Origin: Wocania_A sp965224845
GTDB taxonomy: Bacteria > Bacteroidota > Bacteroidia > Flavobacteriales > Flavobacteriaceae
NCBI GenBank assembly: GCA_965224845.1
Contig: CBDDAJ010000015.1
Location: 682,001-746,000 of the forward strand
Direction of reading: 5' to 3'
Length of the DNA: 64,000 bases
The position numbers were made by a program, and so were the translations under genes. A model generated the notes under the pieces. It was not told where the DNA came from, did no database searches, and saw nothing but the letters and a program-made list of their open reading frames with translations. Shown here piece after piece: positions 1 to 8,618 of this stretch; the stretch's first letter is position 1, and each line of letters opens with the position of its first letter.

Positions 1-1
1 A

Positions 2-385
2 GATAAGCTTGTTGGACAGTTTGAAGACTTTTTTCACGGTGAAATTCTTGGACAAAAAAAATATTTACGCGATTTAAGTAAAGGAAATCAAAAAAAGGCT
101 GGTATAGTAGCTGCACTTATAGGAAATCCCGATGTTATTATTTTAGATGAACCTTTTGCAAATCTGGATCCCACAACACAAATTCGCCTTAAAGGCATCG
201 TTAAAGATTTAGCAGAAAAACAAGGGGTTACCGTTTTAATTTCAAGTCACGATTTATTGCACGTAACTGATGTTTGCGAGCGTATCGTAGTTCTTGAAAA
301 AGGTGAAATCGTTAAAGATTTGGCTACAAGTGAAGCCACTTTAAAAGAATTGGAAGCTCATTTTTCTGGAACAGCTGCTGTTTAA
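2..385 (+). CDS. ABC transporter ATP-binding protein, C-terminal part (5' end outside window)
   Basis: The last 127 codons of an ABC-type ATPase are present, in the frame that opens at base 2. A signature-like LSKGNQKK, a Walker B segment VIILDEPFANLDP and the switch histidine in SSHD follow in the expected order, so this is the C-terminal half of a nucleotide-binding domain. The LSKG form of the signature is common in ABC-2 type exporters of Bacteroidota, some of which are linked to gliding (GldA), but identity with GldA cannot be claimed from this fragment. The Walker A region and the membrane partner lie outside the window. It ends about 300 bp before the SprE/PorW gene. Confidence 0.9.
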   Translation, partial: DKLVGQFEDFFHGEILGQKKYLRDLSKGNQKKAGIVAALIGNPDVIILDEPFANLDPTTQIRLKGIVKDLAEKQGVTVLISSHDLLHVTDVCERIVVLEKGEIVKDLATSEATLKELEAHFSGTAAV

Positions 386-687
386 AAGCCAATTAATTTT
401 ATAGCTAAATCCAAAAAGATGCTTATTTTTACGGTTATATACCTTAGATGAAAGCGAAAAGAACAAGTTTTAGCAAGTTTTTTTCTTTTATTTGAGGTGT
501 TAAATAATAATAACTAGAGTTTTTAGTTATTTATTAGACTAAAAAACCACCGTTGAAATGAGTACAAATAAATTTATTTTTTTGTTTGATTTCATAAAAA
601 ATATAATTTTTTGTGAGAAAGCGAAGCGGTCGGTTTATGCAGAGAATTTTTATTTTATTTCATTTAAAAATAAAAATTTTTAAGCAA
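386..687. other. intergenic region before sprE/porW
   Basis: About 300 bp without a convincing gene. It holds a weak hairpin (AATAACTA at 509-516 pairing with TAGTTATT at 524-531) with no clear T-tract. The open frame of the next gene extends upstream to a GTG at 613, but the extension (25 codons rich in K, R, F and I) precedes a perfect lipoprotein signal and is probably untranslated leader. No TAnnTTTG promoter of good quality was found. Confidence 0.5.
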
Positions 688-3255
688 ATGAAAACATCTA
701 TTAAAGCCATACTACTTATAGCATGTTCTGTTTTTTTAGTAACTAGTTGTTCTAGAAAAAAAGATAATTTTGTTAGCCGAAACTATCATGCTGTTACTGC
801 CGAATTTAATGCGCTTTACAACGGATACTTAGCTTTAGAACAAGGCAGAAAAACCCTTAACGAAAACTATGCCGATAATTATTGGGATATCCTCCCAATA
901 GAGCGTATGCAAATATTAGAAGAGGTTGTTTTGCCTGGGCAGTCAAAAAACGAAAACTTTAACAGAGCCGAAGAAAAAGCGGTAAAAGCCATTCAAAAAC
1001 ACAGCATAAATATTGAAGGCAGAGAAAAAAACCCACAGATTGACGAAGCGTATTTGCTTTTAGGAAAGGCACGTTATTTCGATCAGCGATTTGTACCTGC
1101 ACTTGCAGCGTTCAACAATATTCTTAATAAATACCCAACCAGCGATAAAATAAATCAAGTAAAAATTTGGCGAGAGAAAGCTAACATTCGTTTAGAAAAT
1201 GATGAAGTCGCTATAAAAAAATTAAAGCGATTATTAGACGAGGAAACGTTAGAAGATCAGGATTTAGCCGATGCCACTTCTATATTGGCACAAGCTTACT
1301 TAAACACCAAATCTGTAGATAGTGCTATAACGCAATTAGAAATTGCCGCAAATGCAACCAAAAGCAACGACGAACGTGGACGTTATCGTTTTATTCAAGG
1401 GCAGCTTTACAATAAACTAGGATATAAAGACAGTGCTAATATAGCCTTCGATAAAGTTATTGAACTTAACAGAAAAACACCTAGAATTTATATGATTAGT
1501 GCTCATATTGAAAAAATTAAAAATTTCAATTATGAAACAGGTGATAAATATGTGCTTTTAGAACACTTAACAGAACTGGAAGAAAACAGAGAAAACAGAC
1601 CATATTTAGATAAAATCTACCATCAAATAGGAGCATATCATTTAAACAACGAGTCAGATTCTTTAGCTGTTGCTTATTATAATAAATCGCTGAGAACCAA
1701 TTCGCAAGACAAACTGCTAAAAGCCAAGAATTATCAAACTCTTGGCGATATGAATTTTGATAAATCTATGTACGAAATAGCAGGTAATTATTACGATAGC
1801 ACCATGGCTAATCTGGTGTTAAACTCTAAGCCTTATCGTATTATTAAGAAGAAGCGAGATAATTTAGAAGACGTTATATATTACGAAAATGTAGCCCGTG
1901 TAAATGATAGTGTTTTGCAACTGATAAACTTTTCAGATCAAGAAAGATTAGAATATTTTAAATCTTTTGTTGAAACATTAAAAATTAAAGCTGAAGCAGA
2001 AAAAGAAAAAGCTGAAGCAGCAGAGCGTAATAGCAATAATGGCCTAGTAACAGTAAACAATACAATTGGAGGACAGGGGCCAAAACGTGGCTTACCAAAT
2101 CAAGCCACTGCATTTTATTTTTATAACCCAACAACTGTTGGTTATGGGAAAAACGAATTTATTAAAATTTGGGGCGACAGAACTTTAGAGGATAACTGGC
2201 GATGGTCTAACAAAACAATATCAGGAGCAGCAGGAAGCAATACTTTAAATAGTGATATTGTAGCTTCAGCATCAGACGAAGAGCGATTCGACCCACAGTT
2301 TTATATGTCAAAAATTCCTACTGAAGAAAAAGAAATCGATAGCATTTCAAAGGAACGCAATTTTGCATATTATCAACTGGGACTTATTTATAAAGAAAAG
2401 TTTAAAGCATATCATTTAGCTAAAAACAAGTTTCAAAACGTATTAAATAGCAATCCTGAAGAGCGGTTGATATTGCCTTCAAAATATAATTTATATAAGA
2501 TTTATGAATTACTAGGAGATAATGATGAAGCTTTAATTGCTAAAAACGAAATTATAAGCAACTACCCGGAATCACGCTATGCAACCATTTTAAATAACCC
2601 GGACTTGGCTAATTTAAAAGACGAAAATAGCCCTGAAAATGTTTACGAAAAGGTATTCATGCTCCATGAAAATCAACAATACGCCAATGTAATATCTAAG
2701 TGTGAAACCTATATAAACGTGTTTGATGGCGACCCTATAGTTTCTAAATTCGAACTTTTAAAAGCCACAGCAACAGGTAGGTTGTTTGGTTACGATGCTT
2801 ATAAAAAAGCTATTAATTATATAGCAATAACCTTTGCTAACACCCCAGAAGGCAAACAGGCACAAAAAGTAGAAGCTGAGCTTTTACCAAAAATAGCTAA
2901 TAGCGATTTTGTAGAAGAAACCGATAATACATCAACAAACTTTAAAGTAGTTTATAAGTTTGAAAACTCAGAATCAGATAAAATAGAAAGCTTTAAAAAA
3001 ACATTAGACTCCGTTTTAAAAAACATAAAATATTACAACTTAAAAACATCAGTAGATGTTTATAACCCAAACACTAAGCTCATTGTCATTCATGGTTTAA
3101 AAAATGCTCAGGTTGCCAAAACATTCGATCAGTTATTATCCAAAGAAGACAAACAAAAAATAACCGAACCTTATTTTGCAATATCATCTGCAAATTATCA
3201 AATCGTTCAGATTCATAAGAACCTGGATACGTATTTAGCCCTAAATAATAACTAA
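688..3255 (+). CDS. sprE: SprE/PorW-like TPR lipoprotein (gliding motility / type IX secretion)
   Basis: 855 aa from the ATG at 688, chosen because it starts a lipoprotein signal peptide with lipobox LVTSC (Cys21). An upstream GTG at 613 is in frame but less likely. The mature part opens with an RNYHAVTAEFNALYNGYLAL segment and continues with tetratricopeptide-type helical repeats over most of its length, with a charged KAEAEKEKAEAAE stretch near residue 435. Length, lipobox and position directly before bactofilin and the atp genes match the family of Flavobacterium johnsoniae SprE and Porphyromonas PorW. Those proteins are needed for type IX secretion and gliding and are thought to link the outer-membrane translocon to the motor. 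The family call rests on recalled similarity; the TPR lipoprotein call is direct. Confidence 0.85.
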   Translation: MKTSIKAILLIACSVFLVTSCSRKKDNFVSRNYHAVTAEFNALYNGYLALEQGRKTLNENYADNYWDILPIERMQILEEVVLPGQSKNENFNRAEEKAVKAIQKHSINIEGREKNPQIDEAYLLLGKARYFDQRFVPALAAFNNILNKYPTSDKINQVKIWREKANIRLENDEVAIKKLKRLLDEETLEDQDLADATSILAQAYLNTKSVDSAITQLEIAANATKSNDERGRYRFIQGQLYNKLGYKDSANIAFDKVIELNRKTPRIYMISAHIEKIKNFNYETGDKYVLLEHLTELEENRENRPYLDKIYHQIGAYHLNNESDSLAVAYYNKSLRTNSQDKLLKAKNYQTLGDMNFDKSMYEIAGNYYDSTMANLVLNSKPYRIIKKKRDNLEDVIYYENVARVNDSVLQLINFSDQERLEYFKSFVETLKIKAEAEKEKAEAAERNSNNGLVTVNNTIGGQGPKRGLPNQATAFYFYNPTTVGYGKNEFIKIWGDRTLEDNWRWSNKTISGAAGSNTLNSDIVASASDEERFDPQFYMSKIPTEEKEIDSISKERNFAYYQLGLIYKEKFKAYHLAKNKFQNVLNSNPEERLILPSKYNLYKIYELLGDNDEALIAKNEIISNYPESRYATILNNPDLANLKDENSPENVYEKVFMLHENQQYANVISKCETYINVFDGDPIVSKFELLKATATGRLFGYDAYKKAINYIAITFANTPEGKQAQKVEAELLPKIANSDFVEETDNTSTNFKVVYKFENSESDKIESFKKTLDSVLKNIKYYNLKTSVDVYNPNTKLIVIHGLKNAQVAKTFDQLLSKEDKQKITEPYFAISSANYQIVQIHKNLDTYLALNNN

Positions 3256-3269
3256 AAATTAACAGCATT

Positions 3270-3692
3270 ATGTTCTCTGATAATAAAAAAGACAAACATA
3301 TGACAGAAGGAACATCTAGTCAAAACATTATATCTCAAGGCACTAAAATTGTAGGTGACTTTAATAGCGAAGGCGATTTTAGAGTAGATGGGATTATAGA
3401 AGGAAATATAAAAACTACAGGAAAAGTGGTTGTAGGTAAAGCAGGTTTTATAAAAGGCACTCTACAAGGTACCGATGCTTATTTTGAAGGTAAGTTTTCA
3501 GGAAAATTATCGCTATCAGGTACACTTACATTAAAAACAGCAGCACATATTGAAGGTGAAGTTGTGGTTGGAAAACTTGCAGTTGAGCCAGGAGCGACAT
3601 TTAATGTTACCTGTGTTATGAAAGGTACTGTAAAAGAAATGAATAAAGGTGGACAACAACAACGACAGTCGGAAACCGAAAAAACAGCTTAA
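3270..3692 (+). CDS. bactofilin (polymer-forming cytoskeletal protein)
   Basis: 140 aa with the regular short beta-repeat pattern of the bactofilin core: GDFNSEGDFRVDGIIEGNI, then KVVVGKAGFIKGTL, FEGKFSGKLSLSGTL and AAHIEGEVVVGKLAVEPGA. Bactofilins polymerise without nucleotide into membrane-associated filaments that position envelope enzymes. The tail from about residue 115 is polar and unstructured (KGGQQQRQSETEK). Its last 44 bases overlap the next gene in another frame, which suggests coupled translation with atpZ. A second in-frame ATG at 3300 (MTEGTSS) is an alternative start. Confidence 0.9.
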   Translation: MFSDNKKDKHMTEGTSSQNIISQGTKIVGDFNSEGDFRVDGIIEGNIKTTGKVVVGKAGFIKGTLQGTDAYFEGKFSGKLSLSGTLTLKTAAHIEGEVVVGKLAVEPGATFNVTCVMKGTVKEMNKGGQQQRQSETEKTA

Positions 3693-3891
3693 TGCCTACG
3701 CCAGATTTTCAGGACTAGCTATTCAAATGTTTGCCATTATTGGTGTTGGAACTTTTATAGGGTATAAGTTAGATGAAAACTATCCCAATAGGCATAATTT
3801 ATTTACACTTTTTGGGGCATTATCTTCAGTAATTATATCAATAGTATATATTATTAGGCGTATTATTGCAACGTCTAAAGAAGAACAATAA
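3649..3891 (+). CDS. atpZ: AtpZ/AtpI-family F0F1 ATPase accessory protein
   Basis: 80 aa starting at a GTG that lies inside the 3' end of the bactofilin gene. A basic N-terminus (KPKKQLNAYARFSGLAIQM) is followed by two membrane segments, about residues 26-44 and 52-70, joined by a GYKLDENYPNRH loop. This is the pattern of AtpZ, a small membrane protein encoded just ahead of the F0 genes and implicated in Mg2+ supply or c-ring assembly in other bacteria. The GTG is preferred because it gives the family's normal N-terminus; the next ATG, at Met27, would delete it. Confidence 0.8.
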   Translation: MDNNNDSRKPKKQLNAYARFSGLAIQMFAIIGVGTFIGYKLDENYPNRHNLFTLFGALSSVIISIVYIIRRIIATSKEEQ

Positions 3892-3894
3892 AAA

Positions 3895-4293
3895 ATGAAT
3901 AGTCTTTTTAAAAAAAGAGCATCTAACTTTCTTATTCAACTCATTGCTTTAAGCGCTTTGTTGTTTGGTGTTCATGCCTACTTAAATTTTCATTTTGCTA
4001 AAGGTGTTACACTGTTTTTTCCGCTGTGGCACATTTATGTATTTCATATAGTTACAGTAGTTTTAATTTATACATTAATTAACTATCGGGAATCTGTTGG
4101 TAAAACCGAAGTATTCAATGTTTTTATATTAGGAATGCTTTTAAAAATGATATTAGTCATTGTATTTTTATTACCATGGATTTTATCTAAACCAGAACAA
4201 AAGGGCTACGATCTGGCCAATTTTTTTATTCCTTATTTTATTTTTCTTGCATTCGAGGTGTACTCTGTTACTAGAATTATTCAGAAAAAGTAA
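3895..4293 (+). CDS. small four-helix membrane protein of the atp operon (AtpI-like position)
   Basis: 132 aa with four predicted membrane helices (about residues 10-28, 40-62, 74-95 and 108-127) and a KK C-terminus. It starts 3 bases after atpZ and precedes atpB, the position occupied by atpI (subunit I) in many bacteria, and the topology fits. There is no motif that proves an AtpI relationship. The gene is conserved at this position in flavobacteria as far as I recall. A role in F0 assembly is inference from position and topology only. Confidence 0.65.
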   Translation: MNSLFKKRASNFLIQLIALSALLFGVHAYLNFHFAKGVTLFFPLWHIYVFHIVTVVLIYTLINYRESVGKTEVFNVFILGMLLKMILVIVFLLPWILSKPEQKGYDLANFFIPYFIFLAFEVYSVTRIIQKK

Positions 4294-4350
4294 CAAATTT
4301 TCCAGCACAGTTCGAAAAAAAAGCACTACTAAATAATCATTAAATTATTA

Positions 4351-4381
4351 TTTGTCAATTCATTTTATGTGTGTACATTTG
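4351..4381 (+). promoter_or_regulatory. Bacteroidota-type promoter for atpB
   Basis: TTTG at 4351-4354 and TACATTTG at 4374-4381, separated by exactly 19 bp, match the consensus -33 TTTG / -7 TAnnTTTG used by the Bacteroidota primary sigma factor. It lies about 38 bp before the atpB start, so the F0F1 core genes can be transcribed apart from the sprE-bactofilin-atpZ genes. Confidence 0.75.
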
Positions 4382-4419
4382 CACCGAATTTAAAGTAAGG
4401 TATTTTTAAGCAATACGGA

Positions 4420-5505
4420 ATGACATTAAACACCTTTAAAAACGTATTATTTTCTACACTATTTTTAGCAATGTCTTTTGCGGGATATGCAGTAGAAGAT
4501 TCAGACAACAAAGACGACAAAGAATTCAATGCCAAAGAGATGATTTTACATCACGTAAAAGATGCTCATGGTTTTCATCTTTGGGATTGGAACGGACATG
4601 CAGTATCACTTCCATTACCAATTATACTTTGGACAGACAATGGTTTAACAACGTTTATGTCTAGTGCATTTCACCACGACGATTCAGGCAAAATAATTGT
4701 TGAGAAAAACGGAGGGAAGTTTGTAAAGTTTCATGAGAAAATATACCAGTTAGATGCCGGAGCCACTTCTGTTAATTTTGATGAAGAGCATCATCCAACA
4801 AATGCTCATAAGCCATTAAACATCTCTATTACAAGAAACGTATTTATGATGTGGGTTTCGGTTGTTGTTTTGTTGTTAATATTTTTTGCTACAGCAAGGC
4901 GATATAAAAAATCAGAAAATAATGTCCCTACAGGAATTGCAGGTTTTATAGAGCCTTTAGTAATATTTGTTAGAGATGAAATAGGAAAGCCTATGATTGG
5001 TGAGCATAAGTATAAAAGATATATGCCTTACCTGTTAACCATCTTTTTCTTTATATGGATAAATAACATATTTGGGTTAATTCCAATTTTAAATGGTGCT
5101 AACTTAAGTGGTAATATAGCCTTTACCTGTACACTGGCAGTATTTACTTTTATAATTACAACATTTAGTGGGAACAAGAATTACTGGAAGCATATCTTTT
5201 GGATGCCTGGTGTTCCTGTACCAATGAAAATATTTTTAATGCCAATAGAAATTATCGGGATGTTTGTAAAACCAATTTCGTTAATGATTCGTTTGTTTGC
5301 TAACATTACAGCAGGCCACGTTATTATATTAGCATTAATGTCATTAATATTTGTGTTTAAAACGGTTGCAATTGCACCGGTATCTGTTGCATTCTCATTA
5401 TTTATTACAGTTATTGAAATTATTGTTACAGCAATACAAGCATATATATTTACAATATTGTCGGCCCTTTATTTTGGAATGGCAACTGAAGAAGAACATC
5501 ATTAA
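4420..5505 (+). CDS. atpB: ATP synthase F0 subunit a
   Basis: 361 aa. Subunit a forms the half-channels through which protons reach the c-ring. The essential arginine is seen at residue 291 in the motif SLMIRLFANITAGH, and five to six membrane helices follow residue 140. The first 130 residues are an extra N-terminal region with a signal-peptide-like start (MTLNTFKNVLFSTLFLAMSFAGYA) and a His-rich, Asp-rich exported stretch. This makes the protein about 90 aa longer than the E. coli subunit; such extensions are typical of Bacteroidota. It follows its own promoter and is 19 bp ahead of atpE. Confidence 0.97.
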   Translation: MTLNTFKNVLFSTLFLAMSFAGYAVEDSDNKDDKEFNAKEMILHHVKDAHGFHLWDWNGHAVSLPLPIILWTDNGLTTFMSSAFHHDDSGKIIVEKNGGKFVKFHEKIYQLDAGATSVNFDEEHHPTNAHKPLNISITRNVFMMWVSVVVLLLIFFATARRYKKSENNVPTGIAGFIEPLVIFVRDEIGKPMIGEHKYKRYMPYLLTIFFFIWINNIFGLIPILNGANLSGNIAFTCTLAVFTFIITTFSGNKNYWKHIFWMPGVPVPMKIFLMPIEIIGMFVKPISLMIRLFANITAGHVIILALMSLIFVFKTVAIAPVSVAFSLFITVIEIIVTAIQAYIFTILSALYFGMATEEEHH

Positions 5506-5524
5506 TTAATTTAAATTTTATATT

Positions 5525-5734
5525 ATGACTATTACTGGAATTGCAGCTATTGGAGCTGGTTTAGCAGCTATTGGAGCTGGAGTTGGTATTGGTAAAATTG
5601 GTGGATCAGCTATGGAAGCTATGGCACGTCAACCAGAGATGCACGGAAAGATTCAATCTTCTGCATTAATTTTAGCAGCCTTCGTAGAGGCGGTAGCACT
5701 ATTTGGTGTTGTTGTTGCTTTCTTACAAGGGTAA
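5525..5734 (+). CDS. atpE: ATP synthase F0 subunit c
   Basis: 69 aa, two helices forming a hairpin. The N-terminal helix carries the glycine zipper (IGAGLAAIGAGVGIGKIGG), the polar loop is ARQPEM, and the ion-binding carboxylate is Glu55 in FVEAVALFG. The residues around Glu55 lack the Q/S/T set seen in sodium-binding c subunits, so proton coupling is likely. A hairpin with a T-tract follows the stop codon and may set the high c-subunit dose relative to the later genes. Confidence 0.97.
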   Translation: MTITGIAAIGAGLAAIGAGVGIGKIGGSAMEAMARQPEMHGKIQSSALILAAFVEAVALFGVVVAFLQG

Positions 5735-5741
5735 AAAACTG

Positions 5742-5780
5742 AAAATACTGAAGTAACGGTTGGTTGCTTCAGTATTTTTT
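5742..5780 (+). terminator. terminator-like hairpin between atpE and atpF
   Basis: AAAATACTGAAG (5742-5753) pairs perfectly over 12 bp with CTTCAGTATTTT (5767-5778), followed by two more T. It has the form of an intrinsic terminator yet sits inside the atp operon. It is therefore more likely a partial attenuator or an mRNA-stabilising end that raises atpE over atpF-atpG. Confidence 0.7.
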
Positions 5781-5810
5781 AAAATTTAAGTTATTTAAAA
5801 TAAAAAAGAA

Positions 5811-6305
5811 ATGGATTTAATTACACCTCAATTTGGATTGGTTTTTTGGACAGCAATTACATTTTTAGTGTTGCTATTCATCTTAAGAAAGTTTGCCTGG
5901 AAACCTATTTTAGGAGCAGTTGAAGAAAGAGAAGATGGCATTAAAAACGCATTAGCATCTGCAGAAAAGGCTCGTAAAGAGATGGAAAACCTTCATGCTG
6001 ATAATGAGCGTATTTTAAAAGAAGCACGTGCAGAACGTGAAGCAATGCTTAAGGAGGCACGCGATATTAAAGCAAAAATGATTGCTGACGCTAAAGATGA
6101 AGCGCAAGCACAGGCCAGTAAAATGATAGAGCAAGCACAGACAGCTATTGAAAGTGAAAAGAAATCTGCAATGGCAGAGCTTAAAAATCATGTTGCAGGA
6201 TTATCATTAGATATTGCTGAAAAAGTAGTACGTCAAGAATTATCAAACAAAGACAAACAATTAGAGTTGGTTGAGTCTATGTTAGGCGAAGCAAAATTAA
6301 ACTGA
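5811..6305 (+). CDS. atpF: ATP synthase F0 subunit b
   Basis: 164 aa. One N-terminal membrane helix (about residues 6-25, VFWTAITFLVLLFILRKF) is followed by a long charged alpha-helical stalk (EEREDGIKNALASAEKARKE and onward) and a C-terminal segment SLDIAEKVVRQEL that binds the delta subunit. This is the normal length and order for the peripheral stalk subunit. It starts 30 bp after the atpE hairpin, and a REP-like repeat separates it from atpH. Confidence 0.96.
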   Translation: MDLITPQFGLVFWTAITFLVLLFILRKFAWKPILGAVEEREDGIKNALASAEKARKEMENLHADNERILKEARAEREAMLKEARDIKAKMIADAKDEAQAQASKMIEQAQTAIESEKKSAMAELKNHVAGLSLDIAEKVVRQELSNKDKQLELVESMLGEAKLN

Positions 6306-6308
6306 CAC

Positions 6309-6345
6309 ATAGTGTCACACTGAGCAAAGTCGAAGTGTTTCACGA
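6309..6345. repeat. REP-like short palindromic element between atpF and atpH
   Basis: The stretch reads TAGTGTCACACTGAGC then AAAGTCGAAGTGTTTCAC. Outer ACACT/AGTGT arms can pair. The ACTGAGC..AGTCGAAGTG wording recurs at 31471-31512 (ACTGAGCGTAGTC and AGTCGAAGTGA). Such short intergenic palindromes are widespread in flavobacterial genomes. Confidence 0.5.
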
Positions 6346-6405
6346 TGAGGTAACGAAAGTTAAATTTAATCAAAAGGGTTTCCTTTTGGAAGAAATAAAA
6401 TAATT

Positions 6406-6970
6406 ATGGCAGGAGCAAGAGCAGCAATACGTTATGCAAAAGCAGTTTTAAGTTTAGCATCAGATCAAAAAATATAGCCGAGGTTATAAACAACGATATG
6501 AAGCTAATTGCTACAACTATTGCAGGCAATAAAGACTTAAGCAATATGCTTCAAAGTCCTGTGATTAAATCATGAAATAAAAAAGATGTTTTGCTTGAGG
6601 TTTTTAAAGGCTCAAATGCAATGACAACTAATATGCTTAATTGACACGCTTATTTCATAACAGAAGATTAGATACTTTTAAATGATGTAGCTGCTAGTTA
6701 TAACCGTTTGTATGATGAGTTAAAAGGCGTGCAAATTGCAACAAGTAACAACGGCAATTCCTTTAACAGATGATTTAAAAACTAAGGTCTTAGCAAAAGC
6801 TAAAGAACTTACAGGGAAAGATGTTGAGGTTAGAAAATATTGTAGATGCAGATATCTTAGGAGGTTTCATCTTACGCGTTAGGGAGACAAACAATACAAT
6901 GCTAGTATAGTTAAACAAATTAAAAAGAAATTTACAGTTAAAAAGAGAATTTACTTTAAAATTAAAATAA
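6406..6970 (+). pseudogene. atpH: ATP synthase F1 delta subunit, interrupted by multiple small indels
   Basis: From ATG 6406 (MAGARAAIRYAKAVLSLASD) the frame stops at 6475. Restoring about nine lesions gives one continuous protein of about 186 aa ending at 6970. They are: -A near 6470, +T near 6574, -A near 6582, -T near 6642, +T near 6677, +A near 6744, +A near 6835, +2 near 6883 and +A near 6922. The restored text contains the usual delta hallmarks: KLIATTIAGNKDLSNMLQSP, NRRLDTLNDVAASYNRLYDE, IPLTDDLKTKVLAK and ADILGGFILRVGD. Almost every lesion is a single base in an A or T run and no substitution-type stop remains. The delta subunit joins F1 to the b stalk and is needed for a coupled enzyme, so sequence error is more likely than true decay. 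Confidence 0.85.
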
Positions 6971-6971
6971 A

Positions 6972-8551
6972 ATGGCAGAAGTAAAACCAGCTGAAATATC
7001 AGCAATCTTAAAACAACAACTATCAGGTTTTGAAGCTAGTGCTTCATTAGATGAAGTAGGAACAGTATTAACAGTAGGTGATGGTATTGTACGTGCTTAC
7101 GGATTATCTAATGCACAATACGGAGAGCTTGTAGAATTTGATGGCGGTCTTGAAGGTATTGTACTTAACCTTGAAGAAGATAATGTTGGTATTGTATTAT
7201 TAGGACACTCTAAAGCAGTTGCTAAAGAAGGCTCTACAGTAAAACGTACTGGACGTATCGCATCTATTAATGTAGGGGAAGGTATTGTTGGACGTGTTGT
7301 TGATACTTTAGGAAATCCAATAGATGGAAAAGGACCTATTACTGGAGATACTTACCAAATGCCACTAGAGCGTAAAGCGCCTGGTGTAATTTATCGTGAG
7401 CCGGTTACCGAACCATTACAAACAGGTATTAAGTCTATTGACGCCATGATTCCTGTAGGACGTGGACAACGTGAGTTGGTAATTGGAGACCGACAAACAG
7501 GAAAAACTACGGTTTGTATTGATACGATATTAAACCAAAAAGAATTTTATGATGCAGGTGAGCCTGTATATTGTATATATGTTGCTGTGGGTCAAAAAGC
7601 ATCTACTGTAGCAAATATTTCTAAAGTATTAGAAGAAAAAGGAGCTTTAGCTTATACTACTATTGTAGCAGCAAATGCATCAGACCCTGCCCCAATGCAA
7701 GTATATGCCCCTATGGCAGGAGCTGCAATTGGAGAGTACTTTAGAGATACTGGTCGTCCAGCTTTAATTATCTATGACGATTTATCAAAACAAGCCGTTG
7801 CATACCGTGAGGTATCTTATTATTACGTCGTCCACCAGGACGTGAGGCGTATCCAGGTGATGTTTTCTACTTACACTCGCGTTTATTAGAGCGTTCTGCA
7901 AAAGTGATTAATGATGATGCTATTGCTAAAGAAATGAATGACCTTCCTGATGCTTTAAAACCTTTGGTAAAAGGAGGAGGTTCTTTAACAGCTTTACCAA
8001 TTATTGAAACACAAGCAGGCGATGTATCTGCATATATTCCAACAAACGTAATTTCGATTACAGATGGACAAATTTTCTTAGATGGTGATTTATTTAACTC
8101 TGGTGTACGTCCGGCAATTAATGTAGGTATATCTGTATCTCGTGTTGGTGGTAATGCACAGATTAAATCGATGAAAAAAGTATCTGGTACTTTAAAATTA
8201 GATCAAGCGGCTTTCCGTGAATTAGAAGCCTTTGCAAAATTTGGTTCAGATTTAGATGCCGTTACTTTAAATGTAATTGAAAAAGGAAAGCGTAACGTTG
8301 AAATCCTTAAGCAAGCAGAAAACGATCCATTTACTGTTGAAGATCAAATTGCAATTATTTATGCAGGATCTAAAAATTTATTAAAAGATGTTCCTGTAAA
8401 TAAAGTTAAAGAATTTGAAAGAGATTTTATCGAATTCTTAAATGCAAAGCATAGAGATGTTTTAGATACTTTAAAAGCAGGTAAATTAACTGATGAGGTT
8501 ACCGATACATTATTGAATGTATGTAAAGACCTTTCGGCTAAATATGCTTAA
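6972..8551 (+). pseudogene. atpA: ATP synthase F1 alpha subunit, one-base frameshift
   Basis: Two overlapping frames together make one 526-aa alpha subunit. The first part carries the Walker A motif GDRQTGKT (residues 172-179) and runs correctly to AYREVS. After the TCT codon ending at 7817 one T is missing from a TTT run. The first frame ends at a false stop at 7889, and the correct text (LLLRRPPGREAYPGDVFYLH) continues in the other frame to 8551. Everything else is normal: length, DDLSKQAVAYREVS, SVSRVGGNAQIKSMK and the C-terminal helices. Alpha is indispensable for F1, so the deletion is probably a sequencing or assembly error. If real, the cell would lack alpha from this locus. Confidence 0.95.
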
Positions 8552-8554
8552 ATT

Positions 8555-8607
8555 AGTTACAAGTTTTGAGTTATAAGTTTAGAGTAACTTATAATTCAAA
8601 ACTCTAT
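8555..8607. repeat. heptamer array, left flank of four-helix-bundle cassette
   Basis: Five consecutive 7-nt units begin with AGT at 8555, 8562, 8569, 8576 and 8583 (AGTTACA, AGTTTTG, AGTTATA, AGTTTAG, AGTAACT). Three units in the opposite sense follow at 8587, 8594 and 8601 (ACTTATA, ATTCAAA, ACTCTAT). The two halves fold on each other: AGTTTTGAGTTATAAGTT (8562-8579) pairs with 8586-8603 over 18 bp with a single G-U. Confidence 0.7.
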
Positions 8608-8618
8608 TAAATAACAAA

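Noticed and set aside
613..687. Upstream GTG start of the SprE/PorW-like gene
   Set aside because: It would put 25 residues before a perfect lipoprotein signal peptide and destroy its function.
6475..6970. In-frame TGA/TAG codons in atpH as selenocysteine or recoded codons
   Set aside because: Correcting small indels removes all stops and restores the conserved sequence exactly, so the stops are only read out of frame.
7812..7889. Programmed frameshift in atpA
   Set aside because: There is no slippery heptamer with a downstream structure, and no alpha subunit is known to use one; a missing base in a T run is enough to explain it.
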